Positions 54,453 through 63,802 are shown, counted from the stretch's first letter. The stretch is 64,000 bases of DNA from Campylobacteraceae bacterium (GCA_900753405.1 CAADYZ010000013.1:92673-156672), one strand, 5' to 3'. The notes: generated by a model not told the origin, from the sequence alone. Numbers and translations are program-made.

Positions 54453-55435
54453 CTAAACTGCTCCAAAAGTCGAATATCTCCCTCAAAAAGGCTTCGCAAG
54501 TCAGGCACGCCGCGGCTTAACATCGCAAAACGCTCAACCCCAAGCCCAAACGCGTAACCGCTCACGCCCTCGTAACCAACGGCTTTAAAGACATTTGGAT
54601 CGACCACGCCGCAACCCAAAACTTCCAGCCAGCCCGTGTGTTTGCAGACGCGACAACCCTCGCTGCCGCAGAAAATGCAGCCGATATCCACCTCAGCAGA
54701 CGGCTCAGTGAAAGGGAAAAAACTTGGGCGAAAACGCACTTTTACATCCCCGAAAAAGTAGCGCAAAAACTCGGTCAAAGCAAATTTGAGTGACGCAAAA
54801 CTCACCTTGCCAGCCTCATCCACCACGAGCCCTTCGACTTGGTGAAACATCGGCGTGTGCGTAAGGTCCATATCCCGCCGAAAAACACTGCCCGGCGCAA
54901 TCATCCGAATCGGCGGTTTTTGCGACAACATCGTCCGCACCTGCGTTGGACTCGTGTGCGTCCTCAAAAGCCTGCCGTCACTGAGGTAAAAAGTGTCTTG
55001 CATATCCCTCGCAGGGTGAAAAGGTGGCAAATTTAGCGCCTCGAAGTTGTGAAAATCATCCTCGATCAAAGGTCCCGTCTCGACAGCGTAATTTTGCGCC
55101 GTGAAGTAAGAGATGATCTCATCCATCGTCTCCATCACAGGATGCAACCCGCCGCTACAAAGCGGCTCGCAAAAGGCGGTAACATCCACCCCTTCACTAC
55201 GCATTTTTTCCTGCCAAAACTCGCGTTGAAGCAAGCTTTTTTTCTCGCTCAAAGCATTCTCAAACGCCGCTTTTTGCTCGTTTAAAGTCGCAGCAAACGC
55301 CTTTTTGTCCTCAACCTCTTTCATCTTGGCAAATTGAGCCGCCAAAAAGCCCTTTTTGCCCAAAACTTCCACCCGCAACGCTTCTAAATCATTCAAATTC
55401 GAAACCTGCGAGACCTTTTGCAAAAACTTCTCCAA
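54449..55435 (-). CDS. pheS: phenylalanyl-tRNA synthetase alpha subunit
   Basis: PheS carries the class II catalytic core of PheRS. The 328-residue protein has the N-terminal coiled-coil region, motif 2 ([11 protein letters not shown] and [22 protein letters not shown]) and motif 3 ([14 protein letters not shown]). [13 protein letters not shown] cysteine cluster near residue 250 is present in some bacterial PheS. The start is a TTG at 55435 after AAAAGG. Confidence 0.96.
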   Translation of the reverse strand: MEKFLQKVSQVSNLNDLEALRVEVLGKKGFLAAQFAKMKEVEDKKAFAATLNEQKAAFENALSEKKSLLQREFWQEKMRSEGVDVTAFCEPLCSGGLHPVMETMDEIISYFTAQNYAVETGPLIEDDFHNFEALNLPPFHPARDMQDTFYLSDGRLLRTHTSPTQVRTMLSQKPPIRMIAPGSVFRRDMDLTHTPMFHQVEGLVVDEAGKVSFASLKFALTEFLRYFFGDVKVRFRPSFFPFTEPSAEVDIGCIFCGSEGCRVCKHTGWLEVLGCGVVDPNVFKAVGYEGVSGYAFGLGVERFAMLSRGVPDLRSLFEGDIRLLEQFR

Positions 55436-55527
55436 GAACCATCCTTTTAAAGCGATTAAAAGTGTTGATTTTAGCTAAAAAAGCTTAATATTTCGCCAAA
55501 AAAACGATTTTTTAAGTTTTTTTAGTA

Positions 55528-55533
55528 TATAAT
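55528..55533 (+). promoter_or_regulatory. -10 box of the thyX promoter
   Basis: TATAAT lies 27 nt upstream of the thyX start in an otherwise T-rich stretch, the usual Campylobacter promoter form. Confidence 0.6.
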
Positions 55534-55559
55534 TGCGCATTTTTTTTGAAAGGCTCAAT

Positions 55560-56195
55560 ATGCAACCACAAATGCGCGTAACCCTACTTTCACGCACGCC
55601 GCTTCTTGTTTGTTCGACTGCGATTCGCACTTGTTGGCAAAGTTTTGAGAGAAGCGACAACGGCGGAATTCGCGATTGTGAGTTGATCACCCGCATTGGC
55701 AACGAGCTTCGCCACTCTTCGACTTTGGAGCATTTACATTACAGCTTTTACATCAAAAACATCAGCCGCGCCGTGCTTCAAGAGCTTTCACGCCACCGCC
55801 TCGCAAGCCTTAGCGTCAAAAGCACGCGCTACACGCTAAAAGAGCTTAAAAACGAGCAAAATCCTTTCAAATTCAACGACTTTGCCGCCGCGGCTAGATA
55901 CATCGTCCTCACTGGCGATATCGAGGTTGATAACGCGTCAATTTGCGCGCTTGAAAACCTCCGTAAGATAGTCGCAAACGGCGCAAAACTCGACATCGCA
56001 AAATACTGCCTGCCTGAGGCTTACAAAACCGAACTCACCTACTCGATCAACGCGCGGAGTCTTCAAAATTTCATCTCACTTCGCACCTCAAAACGCGCGC
56101 TTGAAGAGATTAGGCTGCTTGCGATGGCGATTTACGAAGCCATTCCGCAAGACCACAAATTCATCTTCAAAGAATTCATCGCTCGTGACGAGTGA
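55560..56195 (+). CDS. thyX: flavin-dependent thymidylate synthase
   Basis: ThyX makes dTMP from dUMP with methylene-tetrahydrofolate and FAD, replacing ThyA. The 211-residue protein carries the ThyX motif RHRxxSxxxxSxR as RHRLASLSVKSTR (near residue 78) and the substrate region HSSTLEHLHYSFYI. ATG 55560 follows AAAGGC. An element pair follows the gene. Confidence 0.95.
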   Translation: MQPQMRVTLLSRTPLLVCSTAIRTCWQSFERSDNGGIRDCELITRIGNELRHSSTLEHLHYSFYIKNISRAVLQELSRHRLASLSVKSTRYTLKELKNEQNPFKFNDFAAAARYIVLTGDIEVDNASICALENLRKIVANGAKLDIAKYCLPEAYKTELTYSINARSLQNFISLRTSKRALEEIRLLAMAIYEAIPQDHKFIFKEFIARDE

Positions 56196-56210
56196 TTTAA
56201 AAAACGCTAG

Positions 56211-56250
56211 TCAAATTCGGTTTTGACAAATTTGCAAAAACCGAATTTGA
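56211..56250. terminator. inverted RAATTY pair after thyX
   Basis: Reverse copy 56211-56229 and forward copy 56232-56250 form a stem of about 18 bp with a 2-nt spacer. The preceding AACGCTAG is repeated before the next pair at 57066. Confidence 0.75.
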
Positions 56251-56279
56251 GACGCCAAAACCCGCAAGCAAGGAAAAAA

Positions 56280-57065
56280 ATGCTAGCTTACTCTTTTATG
56301 CAAAACGCCTTCATCGCCGCCTTTTTAGTCAGCATCGCCTGCGGCGTCATCGGCACTTTAACCGTCATCAACCGAATGAGTTTCATCGCAGGCGGAGTCG
56401 CCCACGCAAGCTACGGCGGGATCGGCATCGCCGTTTTGGGCGGCTTTTCGGTCACGCTTGGAGCGAGCGTTTTTGCCATTTTGTGCGGCGTTTTGGTCGG
56501 CTACTTGTCGCTTAGCAAAAAAGAGAGAAGTGATAGCATCATCGGCGCTATTTGGGCGTTTGGGATGGCAGTCGGCATTCTCTGCTTGGATCTTGCCAAA
56601 GGCTACCGCGGCGACTTGATGGGCTATCTTTTCGGCTCGATTTTAGCCGTTGGCGCGGACGACATTTGGTTTATGGTCGCGTGTGACGCGGCGATTTTGC
56701 TGTTTGTGACGCTTTTTTACAACCAAATTTGCGCCGTTTGCTTTGACGCGCAGTTTGCCTCTTTACGCGGGATTAACTCAAACCTAATCTACATCATCCT
56801 TGTCGCTTTCATCGCCCTTTGCGTGGTTGTGACGATGCAAGTTGTCGGACTCATTTTAGTCATCGCCTTACTCACCATCCCGCCATTCATCGCCGAAAAA
56901 TTCAGCCAAAATTTGCGTTTGATGATGTTTTTCTCCTCGCTCATCTCTTTTGTCTGCATTGTCGCGGGACTGCTTTTGAGTTACTTTTTCGACCTCACAA
57001 CGGGTGCGAGTGTAATCTTGCTTTTGACGCTGATTTTCTTTCTCACAACGCTACTTAAACGCTAG
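56280..57065 (+). CDS. znuB: metal ABC transporter permease, ZnuB-like
   Basis: A 261-residue ABC-3 family permease with about eight helices; GGVAHASYGGIGIA near residue 40 and LLTIPPFIAEKFSQNLR near 200 are the family's conserved blocks. Such permeases import zinc or manganese. The ATPase and binding protein are not adjacent, which is unusual, as they normally form one operon. ATG 56280 follows AAGGAAAA. Confidence 0.88.
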   Translation: MLAYSFMQNAFIAAFLVSIACGVIGTLTVINRMSFIAGGVAHASYGGIGIAVLGGFSVTLGASVFAILCGVLVGYLSLSKKERSDSIIGAIWAFGMAVGILCLDLAKGYRGDLMGYLFGSILAVGADDIWFMVACDAAILLFVTLFYNQICAVCFDAQFASLRGINSNLIYIILVAFIALCVVVTMQVVGLILVIALLTIPPFIAEKFSQNLRLMMFFSSLISFVCIVAGLLLSYFFDLTTGASVILLLTLIFFLTTLLKR

Positions 57066-57103
57066 TCAAATTCGGTTTTGACAATTGCAAAAACCGAATT
57101 TGA
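57066..57103. terminator. back-to-back inverted RAATTY pair after the permease
   Basis: Reverse copy 57066-57084 and forward copy 57085-57103 abut with no spacer, giving a long stem that begins at the stop codon of the permease gene. Confidence 0.75.
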
Positions 57104-57216
57104 TTTTCGCAAAACAGCAAACACAAAACGGGCGGTTAATTGGAGTAAAATTATGCTAATTTTAACTCGCCTTAAACTCACTTTTGTTAAAATCGCCAAT
57201 TTTTATAAGGATTTTG

Positions 57217-58281
57217 ATGCTTTATTGGCTCTTTGAACTCACAAATATCAAGCTTTTTAGCTACATCACCGTCCGCTCGGGCTTCGCCTTTTTCCTCGCG
57301 TTTAGCTTAACGGCGTTTTTGATGCCTCGTTACATCCTCTTTGCCAAACGCCGCCGCCGCTCGCAGCCGATTTTAGCTGACGCGCCAAAGAGCCACCAAA
57401 GCAAAAACCACACGCCGACAATGGGCGGTTTAATCTTTGTCGCCGCGACAATCCTAGCTGTCTTAGCCTCGGTCAATCTCGCCAACCGTTACGCGCAACT
57501 CGGACTCTTGACACTGCTGCTCTTTGCGTTAATCGGCTTCATTGACGACCGCGGCAAGGTGCTTTACCACGACAACAAAGCTGGACTCACACCGCGCGGC
57601 AAACTCGCACTTCAAGGCTCGTTTTCACTGCTCATCGCCGCGTTAATCTACTTTTACAGCCACCTTGACGGCTCGTTTTACCTGCCGTTTTTCAAACGCC
57701 CGTTTTGTGACTTAGGAATTTTTGCGGTGTTTTTCTGGGCGGTTGTGATGGTTTCAGCAAGCAACGCGGTTAATCTCACTGACGGACTTGACGGACTTGC
57801 GACCGTGCCGGCGATCTTTGCGATCTTAACTCTTGGCATTTTTGCATATTTTATGGGCAATGCCTTTTACTCAAACTACCTGCTTTTGCCAAAATTCATC
57901 GGAGTTGGCGAACTCGTCATCCTAGTCGCAGCTTTTGTCGGCGCACTTCTTGGTTTTTTGTGGTATAACTGCTTTCCAGCGCAAGTTTTTATGGGCGACA
58001 CGGGAAGCCTTGCCATCGGCGGTTTTGTCGGCTTTTTAGCCATTTGCACCAAAAGCGAACTGCTGCTTTTTGTCGTGGGCTTTGTCTTTGTCATCGAAAC
58101 CCTCTCAGTCATCTTGCAAGTCGGCAGTTTCAAACTTCGAGGCAAGCGGATTTTTAGAATGGCGCCGCTTCACCACCATTTTGAGATGAAAGGTTGGAGC
58201 GAAAACAAGATCATCATCCGCTTTTGGATGATCGCCCTTTTAGCCAATTTGTTCGCCCTCGCGGTTTTAAAATTAAGGTAG
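57217..58281 (+). CDS. mraY: phospho-N-acetylmuramoyl-pentapeptide transferase
   Basis: MraY forms lipid I from UDP-MurNAc-pentapeptide and undecaprenyl phosphate. The 354-residue membrane protein has the start [35 protein letters not shown], the aspartate motifs GFIDDRGKV and [10 protein letters not shown], and [15 protein letters not shown] 57217 follows AAGGA. It precedes murD by 23 nt, as in dcw operons, although here the pair lies far from ftsZ. Confidence 0.96.
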   Translation: MLYWLFELTNIKLFSYITVRSGFAFFLAFSLTAFLMPRYILFAKRRRRSQPILADAPKSHQSKNHTPTMGGLIFVAATILAVLASVNLANRYAQLGLLTLLLFALIGFIDDRGKVLYHDNKAGLTPRGKLALQGSFSLLIAALIYFYSHLDGSFYLPFFKRPFCDLGIFAVFFWAVVMVSASNAVNLTDGLDGLATVPAIFAILTLGIFAYFMGNAFYSNYLLLPKFIGVGELVILVAAFVGALLGFLWYNCFPAQVFMGDTGSLAIGGFVGFLAICTKSELLLFVVGFVFVIETLSVILQVGSFKLRGKRIFRMAPLHHHFEMKGWSENKIIIRFWMIALLANLFALAVLKLR

Positions 58282-58298
58282 TTAAATTTGATTTTGGA
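58282..58298 (-). repeat. RAATTY element between mraY and murD
   Basis: TTAAATTTGATTTTGGA; its last bases merge into the GGAGG ribosome site of murD. Confidence 0.6.
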
Positions 58299-58304
58299 GG
58301 TTTT

Positions 58305-59522
58305 ATGAGGTCTTTATTTGGTTACGGAGTGACAACAAAAGCGATCGCAAAAAGCGCACTTTGGGGGCAGAAATGGGCGATTTTTGACGACAAATTCGCG
58401 CAAGAAGGCAAGGACGAGTTTGGCAACACGCTGCTTCCGCCAAGCCAGTTTGACCCGCAAATAAGCGAACTCGAAGTGCTAAGTCCGGGCTTTAACCCTC
58501 GCCACGAGCTTGTCGCAAAAGCGCGCCACCTCACAAGTGAATACGACTTTTTCGCCGCGCAAATGCCTAAAAACACGATCTTCATCAGCGGCACAAACGG
58601 CAAAACCACGACAACGCAGATGTGCGAGTTTTTGCTTAAAGACTACGGCGCGCAAATGGGCGGGAATGTCGGCAAGCCGCTCGCTACGCTAAACCCTGAG
58701 GCGCAAATTTGGATTTTAGAGACAAGCTCATTTACGCTTCACTACACACGCCTTGCTCGCCCGCTCATCTACGCCTTGCTGCCGATCACCCCTGACCACC
58801 TCTCGTGGCACGGCAGTTTCGAGGAGTATGAAAACGCAAAGTTAAAACCGCTGAAAATGATGCAAAAAGGCTCGCTCGCCATCGTCCCTGCAAAATACGC
58901 CAAAACGCCAAGTTACGCAAAGGTGATTGGTTATGAAAACGAGGAGGATTTGGCGCGAATTTTTGGGCTTGACTTGAAAAAACTGTCGTTTAAAACGCCG
59001 TTTTTGCTTGACGCGGCGCTAGCTTTAAGCGTTGCAAAGGTGCTGACAAATGAGGATTTGAGCGCGAAGTTGGCTAGTTTTACGATCGAGCAGCACAAGC
59101 TAGAAGAGTTTTTTGACGCGCAAAACCGCCTTTGGGTGGATGACACAAAAGCGACAAACATTGACGCAGCTTGCGTGGCGATCAAACGATATAAAGAGAA
59201 ATTTTTACGCATTATTCTCGGCGGTGACGACAAAGGAGTGGATTTAACGCCCGTTTTTGAAGCGCTTAAAACTCACTCAAACGCCAAAATTTACGCCATC
59301 GGCTCAAACACGCAAAAGCTCTGCGATTTGGCGCAACAATTCGCCATTCCGTGCGAAAAATGCGAGTTTTTAGAGGTCGCGGTTGAGAAGATCAAAGCTG
59401 AGCTAAAAGCGGGCGAAGTTGGCTTACTAAGCCCTGCGTGCGCGAGTTTAGACCAGTTTTCTTCTTACGCACAAAGAGGCGAAGAGTTTAAAAAATTTGT
59501 GCTAAAACCAAATTTGATTTAG
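58305..59522 (+). CDS. murD: UDP-N-acetylmuramoylalanine-D-glutamate ligase
   Basis: MurD adds D-Glu to UDP-MurNAc-L-Ala. The 405-residue protein has the ATP loop FISGTNGKTTTTQM (near residue 96), the HYTRL/ITPDHLSWHGSFEEY block and the C-terminal DDTKATN and SPACASLDQFSSYAQRGEEF motifs. It is shorter than the E. coli enzyme because of a small N-terminal domain, as in other Campylobacterota. The stop lies within a RAATTY element that codes for the terminal KPNLI. ATG 58305 follows GGAGG. Confidence 0.95.
   Translation: MRSLFGYGVTTKAIAKSALWGQKWAIFDDKFAQEGKDEFGNTLLPPSQFDPQISELEVLSPGFNPRHELVAKARHLTSEYDFFAAQMPKNTIFISGTNGKTTTTQMCEFLLKDYGAQMGGNVGKPLATLNPEAQIWILETSSFTLHYTRLARPLIYALLPITPDHLSWHGSFEEYENAKLKPLKMMQKGSLAIVPAKYAKTPSYAKVIGYENEEDLARIFGLDLKKLSFKTPFLLDAALALSVAKVLTNEDLSAKLASFTIEQHKLEEFFDAQNRLWVDDTKATNIDAACVAIKRYKEKFLRIILGGDDKGVDLTPVFEALKTHSNAKIYAIGSNTQKLCDLAQQFAIPCEKCEFLEVAVEKIKAELKAGEVGLLSPACASLDQFSSYAQRGEEFKKFVLKPNLI
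59501..59517 (+). repeat. RAATTY element at the murD 3' end
   Basis: GCTAAAACCAAATTTGA codes for the last residues KPNLI of MurD, just before the stop. Confidence 0.7.
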
Positions 59523-59536
59523 TTAAAGGAGTTGCG

Positions 59537-60580
59537 TTGAGACTGAGCATTGACGAAGCGGTTGAGCTTTTAGAAACCGCCCCGCTTTACGAACTTGGGC
59601 GGCTGGCGTTTGCCAAAAAACAAGAGCTTCACCCGCGTAAAATCACAACTTTCATTGTCGATCGAAACATCAACTACACAAACGCCTGTTTTGTGGATTG
59701 TAAATTCTGCGCCTTTTACCGCCACGCAAATGACGCGGATGCGTATGTGCTAAGTTTTGAGGAGATTGACGCGAAAATCGAAGAGCTAATAGCCGTTGGC
59801 GGGACGCAAATTCTCTTTCAAGGCGGCGTACATCCAAAACTCAAAATCGACTGGTACGAAAACTTAGTCAGCCACATCCACCAAAAATTCCCGCAGATCA
59901 CCATCCACGGCTTTTCTGCGATCGAAATCGACTACATCGCAAAGGTCAGCCACATCACCATTGACGAGGTTTTAGCCCGCCTCAAAGCCAAAGGACTTTA
60001 CAGCATCCCGGGCGCTGGGGCGGAGATTTTAAGTGACCGCGTAAGGGAGATTGTCGCGCCGCGAAAATGCGACACAAAAACTTGGCTTGAAGTGCATAGA
60101 AAAGCGCACCAAAACGGCGTGAAAAGCACGGCGACTATGATGTTTGGCACGCTTGAAACCACGCGCGAGATAGTCGAGCATTTAGCGTATTTACGCGACT
60201 TGCAGGACGAAACGGGCGGTTTTCGCGCCTTCATTTTGTGGAGTTTTCAGGGCAAAAACACGCGGCTAATGGAGGAATTTCCGCACATCCAAAAACAATC
60301 AAGCGTGAAATATTTGCGAATTTTAGCCCTCTCGCGCCTGTTTTTAGACAACTTCACCAACATCCAAAGCAGCTGGGTCACGCAAGGCTCGCAGATCGGG
60401 CAGCTTGCGTTGAAATTTGGCGCAAACGACCTTGGAAGTACGATGATGGAGGAAAATGTCGTCAAGGCGGCTGGGGCGAGTTTTAGGATGGGGCAAGAGG
60501 AGATGATCGAACTTATCCGCGACATCGGCGAAATCCCCGCCAAACGCAACACAAACTACGACATTTTGCAAATTTTTTAA
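59537..60580 (+). CDS. mqnC: cyclic dehypoxanthine futalosine synthase
   Basis: MqnC is a radical SAM enzyme of the futalosine menaquinone pathway. The 347-residue protein has the CxxxCxxC motif as C51, C55, C58 (ACFVDCKFCAF), with LFQGGVHP, HGFSAIEI and SIPGAGAEILSDRVR typical of the family. The start is TTG 59537 after AAAGGAG. Menaquinone is the acceptor used by the formate dehydrogenase chain upstream in the window. Confidence 0.95.
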   Translation: MRLSIDEAVELLETAPLYELGRLAFAKKQELHPRKITTFIVDRNINYTNACFVDCKFCAFYRHANDADAYVLSFEEIDAKIEELIAVGGTQILFQGGVHPKLKIDWYENLVSHIHQKFPQITIHGFSAIEIDYIAKVSHITIDEVLARLKAKGLYSIPGAGAEILSDRVREIVAPRKCDTKTWLEVHRKAHQNGVKSTATMMFGTLETTREIVEHLAYLRDLQDETGGFRAFILWSFQGKNTRLMEEFPHIQKQSSVKYLRILALSRLFLDNFTNIQSSWVTQGSQIGQLALKFGANDLGSTMMEENVVKAAGASFRMGQEEMIELIRDIGEIPAKRNTNYDILQIF

Positions 60581-60598
60581 CCAAATTCGGTTTTGACA
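60581..60598 (-). repeat. RAATTY element abutting the mqnC stop
   Basis: CCAAATTCGGTTTTGACA starts right after the stop codon at 60580. Confidence 0.75.
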
Positions 60599-60620
60599 TT
60601 TAGTTTTGATAAGGAAATAA

Positions 60621-61712
60621 ATGAATTTAATTGAGGATTTTAGAGACAAGCGGTCGATTTTAGCATTAGCGAAAAAAATCCGCCTTTTGCACGGCGAGGC
60701 GCGGGAGATTAGCGTGATGGAGATTTGCGGCGGGCATACGCACTCGATCATCAAATTCGGTTTGCCAGACCTACTTAAAGGCGTTGTGAAATTCGTCCAT
60801 GGACCGGGCTGTCCTGTGTGTATAATGCCGCGCGAGCGAATCGACGAAGCGATCAAACTTGCCTCGATGGACGGGGTGATTTTCTGCACGCTAGCGGATA
60901 TGATGCGAGTGCCGGGCTCATTCAACTCGCTACAAAAACTGCGCGCCGAAGGACGCGACATCAGAGCGCTTTACACGCCGCTTGACGCACTGAAAATCGC
61001 CAAGCAAAACCCTGAAAAAAAGGTGATTTTTTTCGCTATTGGCTTTGAGACGACAACGCCGATGACGGCGATTTTGCTCAAAAACGCGAGGCAAGAGGGG
61101 CTGAAAAACTTCTTCATCCACGCAAACCATGTCACCGTGCCAGCACCCGTGAGGGCGATTTTGCTTGACGGAAAGGCGAAGATTGACGCATTTTTAGGAC
61201 CTAGCCATGTCAGCGTCATCACAGGCAGCAAAATCTACGAGCCAATTGTCAGCGAATTTCAAAAACCGATCGCCGTGAGCGGTTTTGAGCCGCTTGACAT
61301 TATGGCGGCGTGTTTGAACCTCGTTTGGCAACGCAAAAACCGCCGCTGCGAGGTGTTTAACGAATACAACCGAGTCGTCACGCGCGAGGGAAATGTCGCC
61401 GCGCAACGGCTTGTAGAGCAGTTTTTAGAGCCGTGCGACTTTAACTGGCGTGGGCTTGGGGTGATCGCGCAAAGCGGGATGAAACTGCGGGATGAGTTTA
61501 GCGAATTTGACGCGCAAAAGGTCTTTGACTGCAAGGTTTTAGACGGAAAAAAGGAGAGCAAGTCGTGCATTTGCGGCGAGATTTTACGCGGGCTAAAAGA
61601 GCCGCCTGAGTGCAGCGTTTTTGGAAAAGCTTGCACGCCGCAAAACCCCGTTGGAAGCTGTATGGTCAGCAGCGAAGGGGCGTGCGCGGCGTATTATAAA
61701 TATCGCCGCTAG
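60621..61712 (+). CDS. hypD: [NiFe]-hydrogenase maturation protein HypD
   Basis: HypD carries a [4Fe-4S] cluster and, with HypC, assembles the Fe(CN)2CO unit of [NiFe] hydrogenase. The 363-residue protein has MEICGGHTHSI, HGPGCPVCIMP, FAIGFETTTP and the C-terminal cysteine region CICGEIL...ACTPQNPVGSCMVSSEGACAAYY. Other hyp genes normally follow hypD closely, but none is in the window. ATG 60621 follows AAGGA. Confidence 0.95.
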   Translation: MNLIEDFRDKRSILALAKKIRLLHGEAREISVMEICGGHTHSIIKFGLPDLLKGVVKFVHGPGCPVCIMPRERIDEAIKLASMDGVIFCTLADMMRVPGSFNSLQKLRAEGRDIRALYTPLDALKIAKQNPEKKVIFFAIGFETTTPMTAILLKNARQEGLKNFFIHANHVTVPAPVRAILLDGKAKIDAFLGPSHVSVITGSKIYEPIVSEFQKPIAVSGFEPLDIMAACLNLVWQRKNRRCEVFNEYNRVVTREGNVAAQRLVEQFLEPCDFNWRGLGVIAQSGMKLRDEFSEFDAQKVFDCKVLDGKKESKSCICGEILRGLKEPPECSVFGKACTPQNPVGSCMVSSEGACAAYYKYRR

Positions 61713-61714
61713 AC

Positions 61715-61733
61715 TCAAATTTGGTTTTGACAA
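61715..61733 (-). repeat. RAATTY element between hypD and serB
   Basis: TCAAATTTGGTTTTGACAA begins 2 nt after the hypD stop. Confidence 0.8.
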
Positions 61734-61751
61734 AATTTTGAAAGGAAGAGG

Positions 61752-62384
61752 ATGATTAAGCTTTGTGTTTTTGACTTTGACTCGACTTTGATGGACGGCG
61801 AGACGATCACATTTCTAGCGGCGCAAATGGGCGCGGGCGAGGAGGTGCGCGCGATCACAAAGCGCGCGATGGCGGGCGAGTTGGACTTTTTTGAGAGCTT
61901 GCGCGAGAGGGTCGCAAAGCTTAAAGGGATGCGGCTTGACGCGGCGCGCGAGGTGTGCGAAGAACTACCGTTTATCAGCGGTGCGAAAGAGCTGATCGCC
62001 GAGCTAAACGCGCGCGGAGTTAGGACGATGGTGTTTAGCGGCGGCTTTCACCTCGCTACTGACGCGGCGCAAAAAAAGCTCGGTTTTGGGCTGAGTTTTG
62101 CGAACGAACTTCACAGCAAAGAGGGTGTTTTGACTGGGCTTGTGGGCGGCGAGATGATGTTTGGCGACTCAAAAGGCAAGATGCTTGCGCGCGTGAGGGA
62201 GTTTTTGGGGCTAAGCAAAGAGGAGATTTGCGCCGTTGGTGACGGGGCGAATGATGTGAGTATGTTTAAAGAGGCTGGGCGTGGCGTGGCGTTTTGCGCA
62301 AACGAGGTGTTAAAACGCCACGCGACTGCGTGTGTGGAAAAGCGGGACTTGACGCTTGTTTTACAGCACATTTTGCAAAACTAA
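61752..62384 (+). CDS. serB: phosphoserine phosphatase
   Basis: SerB hydrolyses phosphoserine, the last step of serine synthesis. The 210-residue HAD phosphatase has FDFDSTLMDGE (D8 and D10), VFSGGFHLAT, the lysine in DSKGKML and AVGDGANDVSMFKEAG. ATG 61752 follows GGAAGAGG. Its last 20 codons resemble repeats that continue into the following non-coding DNA. Confidence 0.93.
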   Translation: MIKLCVFDFDSTLMDGETITFLAAQMGAGEEVRAITKRAMAGELDFFESLRERVAKLKGMRLDAAREVCEELPFISGAKELIAELNARGVRTMVFSGGFHLATDAAQKKLGFGLSFANELHSKEGVLTGLVGGEMMFGDSKGKMLARVREFLGLSKEEICAVGDGANDVSMFKEAGRGVAFCANEVLKRHATACVEKRDLTLVLQHILQN

Positions 62385-62609
62385 CGGCGTTTTTGACTAA
62401 TTTGACGCTTGTTTTGCAGAACCAGCCGCGCGGATTTTCCCACAAACAGACCGCGCGGAATCACTCGTCACACGACCAGCCGCGCGGATTTTTTGCCAAC
62501 TATCCGCATTTTTTGACTAACTCCACGCGCGTTGTGTCGCATTTTCAAAACCGACCACGCATTTTGGCTGACTTGACGCTTGTTTTGCCACACTAGCCGC
62601 GCGGATTTT
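62349..62609 (+). repeat. degenerate repeats derived from the serB 3' end
   Basis: TTGACGCTTGTTTT occurs at 62349-62362 (in serB), 62402-62415 and 62573-62586. CAGCCGCGCGGATTTT occurs at 62423-62438 and 62477-62492 and, as TAGCC..., at 62594-62609; GACTAA follows T-runs twice. The stretch 62385-63310 (926 bp) has no gene; it holds these repeats, long repeat copy B, two hairpins and six RAATTY elements. Confidence 0.6.
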
Positions 62610-62768
62610 CTCGCTAACTTGCCGCTTGACTTAGCGGCTTAAACCACCGATTTACCTGTTTTTTACGATTTAGCGACTTGATGACTGTAAGTTTTAGTAG
62701 CAATTGTAATTACATAATGGCGTAATTAAAAGTTTCACCTAATTTTGCGTTTGGTCATTCAAGCGTTG

Positions 62769-62960
62769 AAATTGTCAAAACTAAATTTGATTTTTGTAGT
62801 TTTAAATTTTTGGAGGCTTTGCGAGGTTAATTTTTCTTCAAAGACGGACTTGTGGGCTTGAATGGCAACTCGCTCCCGCAAATCCGCCTTTAAAAATCCC
62901 AATCCCCCGACAACATTTTCAAGGTTGCGTAAAAACCAAATTTGGTTTTTACGATTGATT
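62769..62960. repeat. long dispersed repeat, copy B
   Basis: About 192 bp homologous to 50618-50812, in the same orientation. Its terminal hairpin contains a perfect 26-bp RAATTY palindrome (62928-62953) where copy A has only a 4-nt loop. Confidence 0.75.
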
Positions 62961-63047
62961 AAACATTCTTACATTACAAAAAAGATTTTACCCGTAAGTA
63001 TTGGCAACCAACCCGCCTTGCGATTGTAAAAGCAATGTTTTCACATA

Positions 63048-63101
63048 CACTTTTACGCTGGTAAAAGTGCCTAAATTTTCAAAGCAACGCTTTGAAAATT
63101 T
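63048..63101. other. two adjacent strong hairpins
   Basis: CACTTTTAC, GCTG, GTAAAAGTG (63048-63069, 9-bp stem) is followed after 3 nt by a perfect 13-bp stem at 63073-63101 with loop AAC. They may belong to a structured RNA, a terminator array or a small palindromic element. Confidence 0.5.
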
Positions 63102-63135
63102 CATTGCGTCACTAGCAAAAACAAAAATCTAAAAA

Positions 63136-63302
63136 TGTTAAAAACAAATTTGAAACTCTAAAAATTTGCAAACCAAATTCGGTTTTTGCAAAACCGCAAA
63201 TATCAAAACCAAATTTAGTTTTTACGATTAATCTAAATATTTAGGCGTTTTGTTAAATCAAATTTGGTTCTGACATTTACGGTTCGTCAAAACCAAATTT
63301 GA
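63136..63302. repeat. cluster of five RAATTY elements upstream of the ybeY end
   Basis: Elements at 63136-63152 (forward), 63166-63191 (fused), 63201-63226 (fused), 63258-63275 (reverse) and 63285-63302 (forward). The last two form an inverted pair with a 9-nt loop directly downstream of ybeY, a probable terminator. Confidence 0.7.
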
Positions 63303-63310
63303 AGGCAAGG

Positions 63311-63724
63311 CTAGTTTTGCTGCGTGCGGACGATCAAACTTGGCGGAAGGTTAAACTTTTTCATCACCTCTTCTTCGTAATTTCGCATCTGCCCCTCGTC
63401 CGTTTCGTGGTCAAAACCCAAAATGTGAAGCAACCCGTGCGTAAAAAGCAGCGCCAACTCCTCTTCAAACTCGTGCCCAAGCTCGTTTGCTACGCGCGCG
63501 GCACACTCGATGTTGATCACCACGCAACCAAGCGGCGCGTGCGGGACATACTCAAACGGAAAACTCAAAACATCAGTCGCCTTGTCGATCTTCCTGCTTT
63601 TTGCGTTCAGCTCGCGCATCGCCTCGTCCTCAACAAAGCTCAACTCAACCTCCGCAGGCGTCAAAAAGTCGGCGATTTCGTCTAAAATTCGTGGATATTC
63701 CTCGTCACAAAAAATCATCTTCAC
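63311..63724 (-). CDS. ybeY: endoribonuclease YbeY
   Basis: YbeY is a zinc endoribonuclease that matures the 3' end of 16S rRNA and takes part in ribosome quality control. The 137-residue product has the metal motif [11 protein letters not shown] (H-x3-H-x5-H) near residue 88 and DVLSFPFEY. It starts with ATG 63724 after AAAGGG. The element pair at 63258-63302 follows its stop. Confidence 0.95.
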   Translation of the reverse strand: MKMIFCDEEYPRILDEIADFLTPAEVELSFVEDEAMRELNAKSRKIDKATDVLSFPFEYVPHAPLGCVVINIECAARVANELGHEFEEELALLFTHGLLHILGFDHETDEGQMRNYEEEVMKKFNLPPSLIVRTQQN

Positions 63725-63802
63725 CCTTTAAAAAAGAGGATATTTAAGCGAAAAAAGATGTAAGATTTTCTTAAATTTGGCAAATTTTCACGCGGATTGT
63801 AA

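Noticed and set aside
60750..60770. RAATTY-like word in hypD (TCAAATTCGGTTTGCC)
   Set aside because: It codes for the conserved HypD segment HSIIKFGLPD and lacks the outer arm, so it is probably coincidence.
62294..62596. 100-residue plus-strand frame across the serB end (QPRGF repeats)
   Set aside because: It overlaps serB in another frame and its repeats come from the DNA array; no ribosome site.
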